The position numbers were made by a program, and so were the translations under genes. From DATIBL01 sp035457505 (GTDB lineage: Bacteria > Patescibacteriota > Minisyncoccia > Phycocordibacterales > UBA6899): DNA of 7,027 nt. The stretch spans positions 1 to 7,027 of the forward strand of contig DATIBL010000112.1 in NCBI GenBank assembly GCA_035457505.1. The letters run 5' to 3'. The notes under the pieces are model-generated. The model was not told the DNA's origin. It did no database searches and worked only from the letters and a program-made list of their open reading frames with translations. Below are positions 5,979 to 7,027 of the stretch, in pieces. How positions within the stretch are numbered: position 1 is the stretch's first letter; the number at the start of each line of letters is the position of its first letter.

Positions 5979-7027
5979 TCACATCTGGCGGTGGAGCCAT
6001 GCCCGGAAATGGAGCATCCCGGCATCAAGTTCCGGATGCGGATGATCGATCACTGGCACGCCAGATTCGAAGAGCATGCGACGTCCTGCTTCGGTGCTGT
6101 CGCAGAGTTCGCCATCTTCGCGCGCAGTCAGATCATATGCCTTCTGTTGCACCTTGAGTACGTCCGCGAGTGTTTCTGGGCCGAGGTCCGAGACCCACTT
6201 CGGAATGTAGTACTCCATGACGTTCCGACAACGATTTCCCGGGAGCGGCCAGAGCGAGCTCACAACGGTCGCGAGCGGATAGCGTTCGATCATCAGATTC
6301 GGATAAATCGCTGCCCAGATCGCACCATGCCCTGGAGAGCCGGGCACGAGCTCGGTGATAAGATCGCGATACGCCCGATACTCGAGCGAGATGCGCGACG
6401 AAGGGCCGGACCGCCAGGGTGCGTACTGCACGCTCCACCGGTCGCCGAAAACCCAGCGCACGCCGCTCGAGGTATCGACGATCTGTGCGAACGAAGTCAA
6501 GTGAAACGGCGAAACGTGCGTGATCTCCTGGTAGTTGTCCATGAAGCGAACCCACCCGAAGCGATCATATGTATCGACCTTCACCAGTCCGAGCGTAGCG
6601 CCGGGAAGATCGGCAACGACATCGTCCGGGATTTCAGCGAGCGCGTTCGTCAGCTGCGAGTCCGAAAGAAAAGCAAGACCCTGCCACTCAGTGAGCGCGC
6701 GGGTCGGAAGACACGGCCGCGACGGTTTCGCGGCGATCTCTTCGGTGCTGTAATTCGGATGATGTGTGAGCGAGCCATCGAGCGCGTACGCCCAGCGGTG
6801 CATCGGGCAGCTCAAGCGGCTTCCGTTCCCCCGCCGATCTTCCTTGCGATTGGCCGGATCGACGATCAGGCCCTTCATGTGCGCGCAGATATTCGAGATG
6901 AGCCGCAATTCGCTGCCGGCGTTCGCGAGCATCCACGTATCCCCGGCAAGTTCGAGAACATAGTGGTCGTTCGGTGCGGGGACCATCGAGCGAGATCCCA
7001 CGTACGGAGATCCGTTCGTAAAACAGC
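5979..7027 (-). CDS. Rieske non-heme iron oxygenase, alpha subunit (5' end cut by window edge)
   Basis: Large subunit of a ring-hydroxylating-type oxygenase, which uses a Rieske [2Fe-2S] cluster and a mononuclear iron to insert oxygen into a substrate. Numbering from the GTG at 7001 (340 residues): the Rieske ligands are C39-x-H41 and C65-x2-H68 (CAHM and CPMHRW). The catalytic iron motif is E159-x2-H162-x4-H167 (DNYQEITHVSPFH), with D296 in AREDGELCDSTEAG as the likely third ligand. The frame stays open to the window edge, and relatives usually carry 30 or more residues before this point, so the true start is probably outside. No ferredoxin or reductase partner is visible. The substrate is unknown; single-component alpha subunits of this type act on aromatic acids, quaternary amines, sterols and other compounds. 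The gap between the two Rieske ligand pairs is 23 residues instead of about 16-17. It is unexpected next to Patescibacteria-type genes and may be acquired. Confidence 0.93.
   Translation of the reverse strand, partial: CFTNGSPYVGSRSMVPAPNDHYVLELAGDTWMLANAGSELRLISNICAHMKGLIVDPANRKEDRRGNGSRLSCPMHRWAYALDGSLTHHPNYSTEEIAAKPSRPCLPTRALTEWQGLAFLSDSQLTNALAEIPDDVVADLPGATLGLVKVDTYDRFGWVRFMDNYQEITHVSPFHLTSFAQIVDTSSGVRWVFGDRWSVQYAPWRSGPSSRISLEYRAYRDLITELVPGSPGHGAIWAAIYPNLMIERYPLATVVSSLWPLPGNRCRNVMEYYIPKWVSDLGPETLADVLKVQQKAYDLTAREDGELCDSTEAGRRMLFESGVPVIDHPHPELDAGMLHFRAWLHRQM

Overview
All six genes lie on the minus strand and read from right to left. The gene set points to a candidate-phyla-radiation bacterium, most likely Patescibacteria/Paceibacteria ('Parcubacteria'). 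The best markers are the soluble type IV secretion-type DNA-binding ATPase, whose N-terminus (ITYFAETDYR, then IIGKTGMGKSTLLEN) matches what I recall of that lineage, and a surface protein with lamin-tail (LTD) and PKD domains, also common there. The lineage is inferred from protein style only. No rRNA or tRNA gene is present.

Layout in the direction of transcription: (1) a Rieske-type ring-hydroxylating oxygenase alpha subunit (7027-5979), cut by the right edge and closed by a strong hairpin terminator; (2) a 711-residue type IV secretion-like ATPase (5874-3739) with a long disordered tail, preceded by a TATAAT box; (3) clpX (3618-2326) with its own sigma70-like promoter, a good Shine-Dalgarno sequence and its own terminator; (4) an LTD-PKD-LTD-like surface protein with a signal peptide and a C-terminal membrane anchor (about 2258-720); (5) a 148-residue protein of unknown function (665-219), probably co-transcribed with gene 4 and followed by a terminator; (6) the first 44 to 50 codons of an NAD-dependent sugar epimerase/dehydratase (151 or 133 down to 1), cut by the left edge.

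The genes do not form one pathway. Terminators after the oxygenase, clpX and the 148-residue protein, together with promoter-like boxes, suggest a run of short, mostly single-gene units on one strand. The plausible cell-level themes are DNA transfer or pilus-type secretion (ATPase), regulated proteolysis (ClpX), cell-surface display (LTD/PKD protein) and sugar-nucleotide metabolism (epimerase). The Rieske oxygenase is the outlier for a small-genome fermentative lineage and the best candidate for acquired DNA.

I saw no CRISPR array, insertion sequence, RNA gene or clear defence system. The most useful leads are the oxygenase in this context, two departures from the usual sequence in ClpX (a longer zinc-domain loop and an altered RKH pore loop), the sticker-like disordered tail of the ATPase, and a marked excess of GATC sites.
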